This document shows, piece after piece, positions 1 to 10,654 of a DNA stretch of 64,000 nucleotides; positions within the stretch are counted from its first letter, which is position 1; each line of letters opens with the position of its first letter. The notes below the pieces were generated by a model, which was not told the DNA's origin, searched no databases, and saw only the letters and a list, made by a program, of their open reading frames with translations. The stretch is from Acholoe squamosa (taxonomy: Eukaryota > Annelida > Polychaeta > Phyllodocida > Polynoidae). Position numbers and translations under genes: made by a program. The stretch is from contig OX439046.1 in NCBI GenBank assembly GCA_949317995.1, positions 63,281,115 to 63,345,114 of the forward strand, written 5' to 3'.

Positions 1-95
1 GATTATATGGCTCCTCCTCTTTTGGACCTATAAAAGGTACATGGACACTGAGCACTTGGGCACTAGGCACTTGGGAGCAGCATTTGCAAGGTGAG
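1..95 (+). promoter_or_regulatory. TATA promoter / short leader / splice-donor module, copy 1
   Basis: TATAAAAG lies at 29-36. It is followed by about 30 nt, then a short GC-richer leader ending in a consensus-like 5' splice donor, GCAAG|GTGAGT, with GT at 91. A near-identical module recurs at 1857-1950. Core promoter plus first exon plus donor is an inference from these signals; no downstream exon is identified. Confidence 0.4.
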
Positions 96-794
96 TCTGT
101 TTCTATGTTCTGATAGATAAAAGCTTTTGGTACTTTAGATCTCAGAGGAGTTTTCTCTGTTAGACTTAGCTGTAGGTTTGAGGCATAGGTATTAAGTTAG
201 GTAAAAGCAAACTGTTAGACTTAGCTGTAGGCTTGGGGCTTGGAGGTAAATGCAGAGCTGGACTTAGAAAGTTTTAGAAAGGCTTCTGTTTGGATACTTT
301 GGATCTCAGAGAGGTTTTCTCTCTGCTTTGGAAAGTTTCTTTTTCTTTTATGATACTTAATTACTTTGAATTTGCTGAGACAGATTTTAGATTATAAATT
401 TTTGGACTGAAATTTACTTCAATCTATTAATGCAGTGCATTTTGATACTTGTATTTTGCCGTTTTAGTCATTTTAACATACAAGGACTAGAGATAGATGC
501 TGGACTATATAAAATAAAATGTAGCCCCCGAGTTGTCCTTTAAGAAGAAAAAATCAGCTTGAAAATCGGTTGGTAAACAAACTCAGAATCATGCAAAACG
601 TGAATGGAGCTAAACTCAACTTTTCTCCTAGAAAAGCTTGATATAGACACACAATTACATTAAACGAATTGTGTGTCTAATACCCTTAAACATGTACAAG
701 AAGAAATTACATTGATTGGTCCATAGACAAAGTGAGAAGCAGTCCAAGACTGCATTTTGTTTACACTCGTTTTTCTCACTATAAGCTGCATTGC
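96..794. other. Non-coding flank with a perfect hairpin
   Basis: No credible coding region. Positions 645-678 form a perfect stem-loop with 12-bp arms (AGACACACAATT and its complement) and a 10-nt loop. The rest is AT-rich sequence related to the repeats further right (AGAAAGTTT and TTAGACTTAGCTG runs). Confidence 0.5.
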
Positions 795-870
795 AACTCA
801 TGAGTAACTCATAACAGTTTTTTAATAATGCCTACAAAGAGGGCAGTATCATAGATAGGACAGAGGTTTC
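795..870. repeat. Hairpin / T-run / hairpin module, copy a
   Basis: A small palindrome (ATGAGTAACTCAT) is followed by a run of six T and a second short stem with a loop containing AAAGAG. Two better-preserved relatives occur at 1466-1530 and 1608-1670. Just upstream (about 730-780) lie nested stems: GTGAGAA/TTCTCAC outside and GCAGTC/GACTGC inside. Confidence 0.35.
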
Positions 871-1465
871 ATGGTAGGTCCCTCCTCCTCCTGTATGGAT
901 ACTCCTGGTACTAATGGGAAACACAGACAGCTGCAGCCAGAGGACTCACTTTGTTACTGTAAACACTAGCTCTGCCACTCGTGTGTAACTAGGTTACTGG
1001 TGTGAGCAGGGCTATGTAGTAGTAGTAATACACAGGACTAGCAGAGATACATAGACACACATACAGGTTTGTATATCTCTAACAATGCTGTCTTGCACAT
1101 AGGATAACACAGAGGTAGAGATACTTTAAAAGACTCTAACAATACATACATGCACACATTATTACAGATTGGAGATGGTAGCCATCTATAGCTTATATAG
1201 CAGGGATGATGGGTGGAGTAGGAACCCTTCAGCAATGATCCAGCACAGAGAGCTATAGGGACTATTCTACTGTGATGCATGGAATAAAGGTCTAAAGTGA
1301 AAATTTTGGAACAAAAACAATGTTTCCTATCCCTCTATGAGCTAGCTGAAAAGAAATTGCGCAGTTTGTAATTGAAAATTCCATTGCTGAAAGGAAATGC
1401 GTAGTTATAATATAGTAATAAAAAATTACTATACAGTGTTATAGCATACACTGTATGCTTTGTTT
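871..1465. other. Non-coding flank, no gene recognised
   Basis: Only short chance reading frames are open. Small palindromes are visible near 1415-1435 (ATAGTAAT ... ATTACTAT) and 1447-1461 (GCATACA/TGTATGC). Nothing else is supported. Confidence 0.4.
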
Positions 1466-1530
1466 TCATGAGTAACTCACATGAGTTTTTTATTATGATA
1501 CTTATAGAGACAAGTATCATGGAAAGGTGC
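1466..1530. repeat. Hairpin / T-run / hairpin module, copy b
   Basis: A TGAG-NNN-CTCA stem is followed by GTTTTTTA and then a 9-bp perfect stem (ATGATACTT / AAGTATCAT) closing the loop ATAGAGAC. About 60 nt of downstream sequence (GGTGCAGAGAGCTGCAGGAT) is also shared with copy c. The pattern resembles the stem / Sm-type site / stem ending of small nuclear RNAs, but no snRNA family is recognised. Confidence 0.35.
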
Positions 1531-1607
1531 AGAGAGCTGCAGGATTGTTCCTATGAATCCCACCAGATGGAAGATGAGTAGCATAATGGTACACTGTATG
1601 CTTTGGT

Positions 1608-1670
1608 TTCATGAGTTGCTCACACGAGTTTTTTATTATAGCATTCAAAGAGACAAGCTACATTGAAAGG
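1608..1670. repeat. Hairpin / T-run / hairpin module, copy c
   Basis: Same order as copy b, about 142 nt further on: a TGAG-TTG-CTCA stem, GTTTTTTA, then a second stem whose paired bases differ (TAGC/GCTA) while the AGAGAC loop is kept. Change in both arms with a conserved loop hints at selection on RNA structure or a palindrome-generating process. Confidence 0.35.
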
Positions 1671-1794
1671 TGCAGAGAGCTGCAGGATGGTTCCTATGAA
1701 TCTCACCAGATGGAAGTGTGCTTCAGGAAAATTCCATGATGTAATGCATATATTATGTTAAGGGTACTAAGGAGTCCCGCCTATTCTGCATAGC

Positions 1795-1950
1795 TTACAT
1801 GGCTCCTCCTCTTTTGGGTCTATATAAGGTACATGGACACCGCCTCTTCTGCATAGATTATATGGCTCCTCCTCTTTTGGACCTATAAAAGGTACATGGA
1901 CACTGAGCACTTGGGCATTAGGCACTTGGGAGCAGCATTTGCAAGGTGAG
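1795..1950 (+). promoter_or_regulatory. Two TATA boxes and leader/splice-donor module, copy 2
   Basis: TATATAAG at 1821-1828 and TATAAAAG at 1884-1891 each follow a repeated TGGCTCCTCCTCTTTTGG block. The second is followed by the same leader as at 1-95, ending GCAAG|GTGAG with GT at 1946. The tandem arrangement suggests duplicated core promoters. Confidence 0.4.
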
Positions 1951-2729
1951 TCTGTTTCTATGTTCTGATAGATAAAAGCTTTTGGTGCTTTAGATCTCAG
2001 AGGAGTTTTCTCTGTTAGACTTAGCTGTAGGTTTGAGGCATAGGTATTAAGTTAGGTAAAAGCAAACTGTTAGACTTAGCTGAAGGCTTGGGGCTTGGAG
2101 GTAAATGCAGAGCTGGACTTAGAAAGTTTTCTGTCTGGATACTTTGGATTTTAAACTGTTGGACTCCATGAACATTTATGAAAGCTTAGGCTAGGTATTT
2201 ATTGCTTAAGTTTTTCATGGATTTGATGGTCTAAGAAAATGTTTCTGTCACCTTTGTAGACATTTCTCTCGCCTTAGAGAAGTTTTCATGGCATATTGTT
2301 TTATTTTAATTTAAGTGCCCTGAGAGATTTTGAGAGTAAATAATCAGTTGGACATTTTTGTAAGCTTAGGCTGGGTATTTATTGTATGACTTTCTTCAGA
2401 TTTAATAGTTTCAGAAAATGTTTGCTACTTTAAATTTAATAGTTTGAAAGTTTCCGATAGTAAATGCTCACTTGGAAATTTTTCTCAACATAGGCTAGGT
2501 TTCTGCCACCTTTACAGAAATGCCTCTGGGTGTAGAAAAGTGTAAATGCAGAGCTGGACTTAGAAAGTTTTAGAAAGGCTTTTGTTTGGATACTTTGAAT
2601 CTCAGAGAGGTTTTCTCTCTGCTTTGAAAAGTTTCTATTTATTTTATGATACTTATTTACTTTGAATATGCTGAGAAAGATTTTAGATTATAAATTTTTG
2701 GACTGAAATTTCATTGGTCTTTCTTGGTA

Positions 2730-2880
2730 GGAGTCCCACCTCTTCTGCTCAGCCATTGGTCCTCCACAGCATATTATGTTTATTTCGTGAAAATTCATTT
2801 TTAGAACTTTGAGTAGAGCTATATAAGGCGCAGGCTCTCAGTCTCACCCTGACCACTAGAGGGAAACTTCAGCAAGGTAA
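2730..2880 (+). promoter_or_regulatory. CCAAT/TATA promoter-like module with leader and splice donor, unit 1
   Basis: An inverted CCAAT box (GCCATTGGTCC) precedes TATATAAG at 2820-2827. The leader contains CCACTAGAGGGAAACTTCAG and ends AGCAAG|GTAAAG with GT at 2877. Its CCACTAGAGG ... TTCAG core resembles the repeat array at 10655-11490 inside the viral element. Confidence 0.4.
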
Positions 2881-3629
2881 AGTTGTTTCTATATTTTGAC
2901 TTAGGAAGTTTTAGAAGTGTTTCTGTTTGGACAATTTATATCTTAGAAAGGTTTTCTCAGTTAGACTTAACTGTAGGCTTGAGGCTTGGAGTTAAATGCA
3001 AAGCTGGACTTAGAAAGTTTTCTGTCTGGATACTTTGGATTTTAAACTGTTGGACTCCATGAACATTTATGAAAGCTTAGGCTAGGTATTTATTGCTTAA
3101 GTTTTTCATGGATTTGATGGTCTAAGAAAATGTTTCTGTCACCTTTGTAGACATTTCTCTCGCCTTAGAGAAGTTTTCATGGCATATTGTTTTATTTTAA
3201 TTTAAGTGCCCTGAGAGATTTTGAGAGTAAATAATCAGTTGGACATTTTTGTAAGCTTAGGCTGGGTATTTATTGTATGACTTTCTTCAGATTTAATAGT
3301 TTCAGAAAATGTTTGCTACTTTAAATTTAATAGTTTGAAAGTTTCCGATAGTAAATGCTCACTTGGAAATTTTTCTCAACATAGGCTAGGTTTCTGCCAC
3401 CTTTACAAAAATGCCTCTGGGTGTAGAAAAGTGTAAATGCAGAGCTGGACTTAGAAAGTTTTAGAAAGGCTTTTGTTTGGATACTTTGAATCTCAGAGAG
3501 GTTTTCTCTCTGCTTTGAAAAGTTTCTATTTATTTTATGATACTTATTTACTTTGAATATGCTGAGAAAGATTTTAGATTATAAATTTTTGGACTGAAAT
3601 TTGATTGGTCTTTCTTGGTAGGAGTCCCA

Positions 3630-3772
3630 CCTCTTCTGCTCAGCCATTGGTCCTCCACAGCATATTATGTTTATTTCATGAAAATTCATTTTTAGAACTT
3701 TGAGTAGAGCTATATAAGGCGCAGGCTCTCAGTCTCACCCTGACCACTAGAGGGAAACTTCAGCAAGGTAAA
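3630..3772 (+). promoter_or_regulatory. CCAAT/TATA promoter-like module, unit 2
   Basis: Copy of the 2730-2880 module displaced by 891 bp: TATATAAG at 3711-3718 and donor GT at 3768. The module is essentially unchanged between the two units. Confidence 0.4.
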
Positions 3773-3988
3773 GTTGTTTCTATATTTTGACTTAGGAAGT
3801 TTTAGAAGTGTTTCTGTTTGGACAATTTATATCTTAGAAAGGTTTTCTCAGTTAGACTTAACTGTAGGCTTGAGGCTTGGAGTTAAATGCAAAGCTGGAC
3901 TTGCTTAAGTTTTTCATGGATTTGATGATCTAAGAAAATGTTTCTGTCACCTTTGTAGAAATTTCTCTCGCCTTAGAGAAGTTTTCAT

Positions 3989-6572
3989 GCCATATTGTTT
4001 TATTTTAATTTAAGTGCCCTGAGAGGTTTTGAGAGTAAATAATCAGTTGGGCATTTTTGTAAGCTTAGGCTGGATATTTATTGTATGACTTTCTTCAGAT
4101 TTGATAGTTTCAGAAAATGTTTGCTACTTTGAATTTAACAGTTTGAAAGTTTCCGATACTAAATGCTCAATTGGGCATTTTTCTCAGCATAGGCTAGGTT
4201 TCTGCCACATTTACAGAAATGCCTCTGAGTATAGAAGGTGTTCATTGGATACTGTGCTATCATGTCAAAGTTTCTAAGGGTAAGTACTCAGTGGGACTTT
4301 GTTACATCTATAAGCTTAGACTAGGTTGGCTCTTAATATTATTGAATATTGTTGTGTTAGTTTAGGATTTAGCAGTCTAAGAAAGGCCTTCTGAAGCAAA
4401 GGTCTCAACTAAGTTATTTTGAATTTAGAACTTTCAAAAATGTTTCTAAGATTGAATACAGAGTTGCAATTAAATGTTTTTCCTAGCTGAGGCTGGGAGG
4501 CTCTGAAATATGGGAAAGTTGAATAGCTTATGAGTTTGATATGATTAGTCATTGAGGGATTGGATTAAAACAGGAATAGTGTATAATAATGAATCAGAGC
4601 ATTGTGTGATAATACATAAAGTCTTTTGTCAGCAGGATAACGCCATTGAAGCTGAAGTCACTTTTCTGGAAAGTGCTTTGCTTGGGCTACCAGAGGTACC
4701 CTCCTGTACTGTGCTGAGCAGATGGACTGTAGCCACTCATGGCTATTTTGGTTGAAGGCAGAACAGGTAAAACTAACTCTCTAGTTTCTCCACTGCTTTG
4801 GCTTTCATGGTGATACGCCACTGTACTGGAGGAGGTAGACTATTCTGGACAGTGCACTGCTTGGGCTACCAGAGGTACGCCCCTGTACTGTGCTGAGCAG
4901 ATTGGCTGTAGCCAGCCCATGGCTATTTTGGTCGAAGGCGGAACAAGTAAAACTAACTCTCTAGTTTCTCCACTGCTTTGGCTTTCATGGTGATACGCCA
5001 CTGTACTGGAGGAGGTAGACTATTCTGGACAGTGCACTGCTTGGGCTACCAGAGGTACGCCCCTGTACTGTGCTGAGCAGATTGGCTGTAGCCAGCCTAT
5101 GGCTATTTTGGTCGAAGGCGGAACAGGTAAAACTAACTCTCTAGTTTCTCCACTGCTTTGGCTTTCATGGTGATACGCCACTGTACTGGAGGAGGTAGAC
5201 TATTCTGGACAGTGCACTGCTTGGGCTACCAGAGGTACGCCCCTGTACTGTGCTGAGCAGATTGGCTGTAGCCAGCCCATGCCATATTGTTTTATTTTAA
5301 TTTAAGTGCCCTGAGAGGTTTTGAGAGTAAATAATCAGTTGAGCATTTTTGTAAGCTTAGGCTGGATATTTATTGTATGACTTTCTTCAGATTTGATAGT
5401 TTCAGAAAATGTTTGCTACTTTGAATTTAACAGTTTGAAAGTTTCCGATACTAAATGCTCAATTGGGCATTTTTCTCAGCATAGGCTAGGTTTCTGCCAC
5501 ATTTACAGAAATGCCTCTGAGTATAGAAAGGTGTTCATTGGATACTGTGCTATCATGTCAAAGTTTCTAAGGGTAAGTACTCAGCGGGACTTTGTTACAT
5601 CTATAAGCTTAGACTAGGTTGGCTCTTAATATTATTGAATATTGTTGTGTTAGTTTAGGATTTAGCAGTCTAAGAAAGGCCTTCTGAAGCAAAGGTCTCA
5701 ACTAAGTTATTTTGAATTTAGAACTTTCAAAAATGTTTCTAAGATTGAATACAGAGTTGCAATTAAATGTTTTTCCTAGCTAAGGCTGGGAGGCTCTGAA
5801 ATATGGGAAAGTTGAATAGCTTATGAGTTTGATATGATTAGTCATTGAGGGATTGGATTAAAACAGGAATAGTGTATAATAATGAATCAGAGCATTGTGT
5901 GATAATACATAAAATCTTTTGTCAGCAGGATAACGCCATTGAAGCTGAAGTCACTTTTCTGGAAAGTGCTTTGCTTGGGCTACCAGAGGTACCCTCCTGT
6001 ACTGTGCTGAGCAGATGGACTGTAGCCACTCATGGCTATTTTGGTTGAAGGCAGAACAGGTAAAACTAACTCTCTAGTTTCTCCACTGCTTTGGCTTTCA
6101 TGGTGATACGCCACTGTACTGGAGGAGGTAGACTATTCTGGACAGTGCACTGCTTGGGCTACCAGAGGTACGCCCCTGTACTGTGCTGAGCAGATTGGCT
6201 GTAGCCAGCCCATGGCTATTTTGGTCGAAGGCGGAACAAGTAAAACTAACTCTCTAGTTTCTCCACTGCTTTGGCTTTCATGGTGATACGCCACTGTACT
6301 GGAGGAGGTAGACTATTCTGGACAGTGCACTGCTTGGGCTACCAGAGGTACGCCCCTGAACTTTGCTGAGCAGATTGGCTGTAGCCAGCCTATGGCTATT
6401 TTGGTCGAAGGCGGAACAGGTAAAACTAACTCTCTAGTTTCTCCACTGCTTTGGCTTTCATGGTGATACGCCACTGTACTGGAGGAGGTAGACTATTCTG
6501 GACAGTGCACTGCTTGGGCTACCAGAGGTACGCCCCTGTACTGTGCTGAGCAGATTGGCTGTAGCCAGCCCA
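3989..6572. repeat. 1,292-bp tandem duplication containing satellite units
   Basis: The segment 3989-5280 is repeated at 5281-6572 with only scattered substitutions. Each copy begins GCCATATTGTTTTATTTT and ends inside 180-bp satellite units. A 67-codon open stretch appears in both copies (4552-4755 and 5845-6048) only because the DNA is duplicated; it is not annotated as a gene. Confidence 0.8.
4768..5280. repeat. 180-bp satellite, short array (about 3 units)
   Basis: Units share GTAAAACTAACTCTCTAG at the start and are exactly 180 bp long. A diverged partial unit lies just upstream (about 4660-4767). Confidence 0.85.
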
Positions 6573-7680
6573 TGGCTATTTTGGTCGAAGGCGGAACAAG
6601 TAAAACTAACTCTCTAGTTTCTCCACTGCTTTGGCTTTCATGGTGATACGCCACTGTACTGGAGGAGGTAGACTATTCTGGACAGTGCACTGCTTGGGCT
6701 ACCAGAGGTACGCCCCTGTACTGTGCTGAGCAGATTGGCTGTAGCCAGCCTATGGCTATTTTGGTCGAAGGCGGAACAGGTAAAACTAACTCTCTAGTTT
6801 CTCCACTGCTTTGGCTTTCATGGTGATACGCCACTGTACTGGAGGAGGTAGACTATTCTGGACAGTGCACTGCTTGGGCTACCAGAGGTACGCCCCTGTA
6901 CTGTGCTGAGCAGATTGGCTGTAGCCAGCCCATGGCTATTTTGGTCGAAGGCGGAACAAGTAAAACTAACTCTCTAGTTTCTCCACTGCTTTGGCTTTCA
7001 TGGTGATACGCCACTGTACTGGAGGAGGTAGACTATTCTGGACAGTGCACTGCTTGGGCTACCAGAGGTACGCCCCTGTACTGTGCTGAGCAGATTGGCT
7101 GTAGCCAGCCCATGGCTATTTCGGTCGAAGGCGGAACAAGTAAAACTAACTCTCTAGTTTCTCCACTGCTTTGGCTTTCATGGTGATACGCCACTGTACT
7201 GGAGGAGGTAGACTATTCTGGACAGTGCACTGCTTGGGCTACCAGAGGTACGCCCCTGTACTGTGCTGAGCAGATTGGCTGTAGCCAGCCTATGGCTATT
7301 TTGGTCGAAGGCGGAACAAGTAAAACTAACTCTCTAGTTTCTCCACTGCTTTGGCTTTCATTGTGATACGCCACTGTACTGGAGGAGGTAGACTATTCTG
7401 GACAGTGCACTGCTTGGGCTACCAGAGGTACGCCCCTGTACTGTGCTGAGCAGATTGGCTGTAGCCAGCCCATGGCTATTTTGGTTGAAGGCGGAACAAG
7501 TAAAACTAACTCTCTAGTTTCTCCACTGCTTTGGCTTTCATGGTGATATGCCACTGTACTGGAGGAGGTAGACTATTCTGGACAGTGCACTGCTTGGGCT
7601 ACCAGAGGTACGCCCCTGTACTGTGCTGAGCAGATTGGCTGTAGCCAGCCTATGGCTATTTTTGGTTGAAGGCAGAACAG
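6060..7680. repeat. 180-bp satellite, long array (about 9 units)
   Basis: The period is exactly 180 bp: identical phrases recur at 6061, 6241, 6421, 6601, 6781, 6961, 7141, 7321 and 7501. Units differ at only a few positions (for example AACAAG versus AACAGG and CCCATGG versus CCTATGG), and the two variants often alternate, hinting at a 360-bp dimer stage. No long reading frame persists. Confidence 0.9.
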
Positions 7681-8860
7681 GTAAAACTCTCGTTTATCCT
7701 CTGCTTTGGCTTTGAATTTACACGTCTGAGAGTTTCTTAGTTATTCTGAATTAAAAACTCTCTGAGAACAAATACAGCGTTAGACTTAGCTATTTTCTCA
7801 AGCTGAGGCTAGGGATGGTTTGTATGGAATTAAATTTTGCTGTGTTAGTTTTAATTCAGCAGTTTCAGAAAAGAATTTTCATGCGTTCATTGAAGTTTCT
7901 ATACTTTTAAAATTGATTTGTCCTAGCTTCAGAAAGATTTCTGCACACCGAATTTTGACAGCCAATCACAGCCCTTGAAGGTAACTGGGTTCGATTCCTA
8001 GCATAACCAACACAAAACATAATGCTGGTGCAAAGGGACAGATTGGTTATGGTCCCACCTGCAATTGCTGTGATGAGCTATCAGTTTCCCCCTGACTTTA
8101 GAGAGGTTTTCATAACATATTGCATTATTTTGAATTTACTAGTCTGAGAGTAAATTCTCAGTTGGACATTTCTGTCAGCTTAGGCTAGGTATTTATTGCT
8201 TGAGTTTCTTTGACATCAATGGTCTCAGAAAACTTTTCTCTCACCTTTGTAAAAAAAGGCTCTGCCTGCAGAAACATTTTCATTGGATATTGTGTTATTT
8301 TGGATTTAATAGTGAGAGTCTCTAAGAACTAATACTCATTCAGACTTTAATATTTATATCAGTTTAGGCTAGGTAGGCTTTCATAGCATCTTGCCAGTTT
8401 TATTTACTAGTTTGAGAGTTTCTAAAAGTAAATACTCAGTCAAACATTTTTGTTAACTTAGGATAGGTATTTATTGTTTAAGTTTCTTAAGCTTTATTGG
8501 TCTCAGAAAACATTTCTCCCACCTTTGTAGAAAAGGCTCTGCCTATGGAAACATTTTTATTGGATATTGCGTTATTTTGGATTTAATAGTGTGATAGTCT
8601 CTAAGGGTAAGTACTCAGTCAGATTTTGATATTTATATCAGTTTAGGCTAGGTAGGCTTTCAATATTACTGAAAATTGTTGTGTCAGTTGGGATTTAGTG
8701 GTCTTAGAATAGCTTTCTTATAACTTTATGAAAGTTTCAATTGTCTAAAGTTTTCTGTTAGCTTTAGAAACTTGACTGTGACCTCTACTGAGTTATTCTG
8801 AATTTAGAACTCTCAGAAATGTTTTTGAGATTAAACACAAAGTTGGATTTAGAAGGGACT
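7681..8860. repeat. Degenerate repeat tract, no gene
   Basis: Diverged relatives of motifs at 2100-5700 recur (TTTAGGCTAGGTAGG, GGTCTCAGAAAA, TTTGTAGAAAAGGCTCTGCC, GGATTTAATAGT), roughly every 300-400 bp. A tRNA B-box-like stretch, GGTTCGATTCC, lies at 7988-7998 within an otherwise unrelated piece (about 7965-8085), possibly a SINE fragment. Confidence 0.5.
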
Positions 8861-9200
8861 AATATTTAAGTTGTCCTGATATTACATATGTGTTAGTTGT
8901 GGTTTGTCTACAAAATAATTACAACAAAGGGACTAATATCAAATTATTTTGATTGTTTGGTTTGTCAACAGAAATAATCACAACAAGGGACTCATATATC
9001 TAAGATGTCCTAATGTTGCATTTGTGTTGGTTGTGATTTGTTGACGAAAATAATCACAACAAGGGATCCATAACAAAAATAATCGCACAAGGGATCCATA
9101 TCTAAGTTGTGGTTTGTTGACATAATAATCACAATAAAAGATCAATTTTCAAGATGTCCTAAGGTTTGGGTTGTTGACAAAAAACAACCACAAAGGACAA
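8860..9200. repeat. Iterated imperfect hairpins left of the viral genes
   Basis: Five related units each read roughly GTTGTGRTTTGTTGAC followed by AATAATCACAAC, forming inverted repeats at 8896-8925, 8951-8984, 9030-9060, 9106-9134 and 9165-9195. They are separated by AAGGGAYYMATAT and AGATGTCCTAA-like spacers. Position beside the first viral gene suggests a terminal region, replication origin or regulatory repeat; the role is inference. Confidence 0.6.
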
Positions 9201-9306
9201 AGATATTGTCCGAATATTACATTTTGCTCTATTTACGAGTTAAGAGAGGATAACCTGAGTTTGTGAAAGTAAATTATTTGAATTTTAGATAAAAGATTTG
9301 GAAAAA

Positions 9307-9603
9307 ATGATCATAAAAATTAATTATGAACTATTAAAAACTAGAATTTCTTATTTCGAAGGTAGAATACATTTCAAAGACAACGAAAAGGATATAATAG
9401 ATGTCAGTTTTCCTTCCCAGCCTTATATGTCAGTCAAGGAAGCTGAACAAATTATTTCGGCTTTGTCTTATTTTGATTCTTTGCCACGTTTAAAAAAAAT
9501 CAAAGTAGAGGCGCTTGTATATTTCGCTGATTATTTCCTGTCTTTTTATTTGCAGGATGAAATAGGCAATTTAGTTTTATCAAATATTATGCTTTTACCG
9601 TGA
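9307..9603 (+). CDS. Small hypothetical protein at left end of viral element
   Basis: A 98-residue protein starting at the first ATG (MIIKINYELL...); an in-frame TTG three codons upstream is a less likely start. No signal peptide, membrane segment or motif is recognised. It is moderately charged with alternating hydrophobic stretches (VEALVYFADYFLSFYL near residues 74-89), consistent with a compact globular domain. It shares strand and AT-rich composition with the viral genes and is followed by the RING-like gene after 9 nt. A weak TGAGTTTG lies 51 nt upstream. I do not recognise the family. Confidence 0.55.
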   Translation: MIIKINYELLKTRISYFEGRIHFKDNEKDIIDVSFPSQPYMSVKEAEQIISALSYFDSLPRLKKIKVEALVYFADYFLSFYLQDEIGNLVLSNIMLLP

Positions 9604-9612
9604 GTCCTTAAA

Positions 9613-10134
9613 ATGTGTTGCATATTAATGCCTTATCAACATTTTTATTTTACTATGATGGATTTTGCTTGTGACTTACTCGAAATCCCATATATTTATC
9701 ATGTAGAAACATTAATGAAACCTAAAAAAAGAAAACATGATGACACTTTAGATCCTAGCGAATATGTTTTATCAGAAATAACAAAAGAATTGAGAAATAA
9801 AACAAGACAAAGATTGCATAAAATGTCACTAGAATACATGCTTTGTAAATTATGCAACACTGAAATGATTATTTCTACAAAAACTAGAAACATTGCTTAT
9901 ATGATTTGTTGCAATAAGCCAGTACATCAAAAATGTTTTGATGATTTTATTCAAAAATCAAATTTGTATCATAGGACTGAAACAATAAAATGTCCTTACT
10001 GTTCCATTGAATGGGTACATGAAAAACCAAGGGTTGGTCATGAATGTTTGTTATGGTTAATGAGAAAATCATCTGACACTTCCTTGTTAAATCAAAAAAA
10101 AAAACCAAAAGTTTGTTTATTTGATAAGAAATAA
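9613..10134 (+). CDS. RING-like zinc protein, possible viral E3 ligase
   Basis: 173 residues from ATG 9613; a shorter start at 9715 (MKPKKRKHDD) is also possible. The C-terminal half carries an ordered metal-binding pattern: CKLC, then CC about 20 residues on, HQKC, and CPYC. This matches a RING-type cross-brace with H-x2-C and final C-x2-C. The middle is basic (KPKKRKH), a possible nuclear localisation signal. RING proteins in large DNA viruses often act as ubiquitin ligases against host defence proteins; that role here is inferred. The stop codon overlaps an AATAAA at 10130-10135, a plausible polyadenylation signal. Confidence 0.6.
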   Translation: MCCILMPYQHFYFTMMDFACDLLEIPYIYHVETLMKPKKRKHDDTLDPSEYVLSEITKELRNKTRQRLHKMSLEYMLCKLCNTEMIISTKTRNIAYMICCNKPVHQKCFDDFIQKSNLYHRTETIKCPYCSIEWVHEKPRVGHECLLWLMRKSSDTSLLNQKKKPKVCLFDKK

Positions 10135-10654
10135 AAAGTTTGAAACAAATATTTTTGTCTTATGTTACATTTTAAAAATGAAATATTTTATAACATATAC
10201 AGCAGTAGCTTACAAAAAGTCTCTGAGAATAAAGAAACAAAACTACAATAACTTAAGGTAATACAGTATAACGAATAAGGCAACGAAGTTAACCAATAAG
10301 GCAGCAAAGTTATATGACAACGAATAAGGTAACAAAGTAAATGAAGGAGGCAGCGAAATCAGATGAACTTTTCTGACGCAGACTACAGGGAATTCTTTGC
10401 AGGAAAAGCATTGCGATTAATGCTTTAAAGGTAAAGCTAAAGATTTGCTTTTGTGAGTTCATTAAAAATTGCTGTTGAGTCAACTGTTCACTGAGAGCTA
10501 AAAATTAAATTTGTTTCATTTTCACATAATTAATTCCTGTTACATACATACAATTTGTGGTAAAATTAATTGTAACAATGCTTGTATGGGAACGATTCGC
10601 AACAAACTCACAAAAGTAGCTTTTCGCTAATCTAGTAAAGAAATATTAGTCATA
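10135..10654. other. Intergenic spacer with short repeats
   Basis: No gene. Four imperfect copies of a roughly 21-27-bp unit (ACGAATAAGGCAACGAAGTT and variants) lie at 10271-10360. The rest is AT-rich unique sequence leading into the 10655-11490 array. Confidence 0.55.

Larger units (their letters stand above)
2112..3893. repeat. 891-bp tandem duplication (two units)
   Basis: Units 2112-3002 and 3003-3893 are nearly identical with an offset of 891 bp (for example the TATA boxes at 2820 and 3711). Each holds one promoter-like module plus AT-rich sequence with recurring TTTCAGAAAATGTTT and CTTAGGCTAGG motifs. A partial third copy continues after 3894. High identity implies recent duplication or gene conversion. 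Confidence 0.85.

Noticed and set aside
1357-1400. U4 snRNA-like words (GCGCAGT, TAATTGAAAA)
   Set aside because: Only short words match; order and surrounding sequence do not support a U4 gene.
4552-6048. Two nearly identical 67-codon open stretches (4552-4755 and 5845-6048)
   Set aside because: They coincide with duplicated satellite-bearing DNA, have no motif, and the identity is explained by the 1,292-bp duplication.
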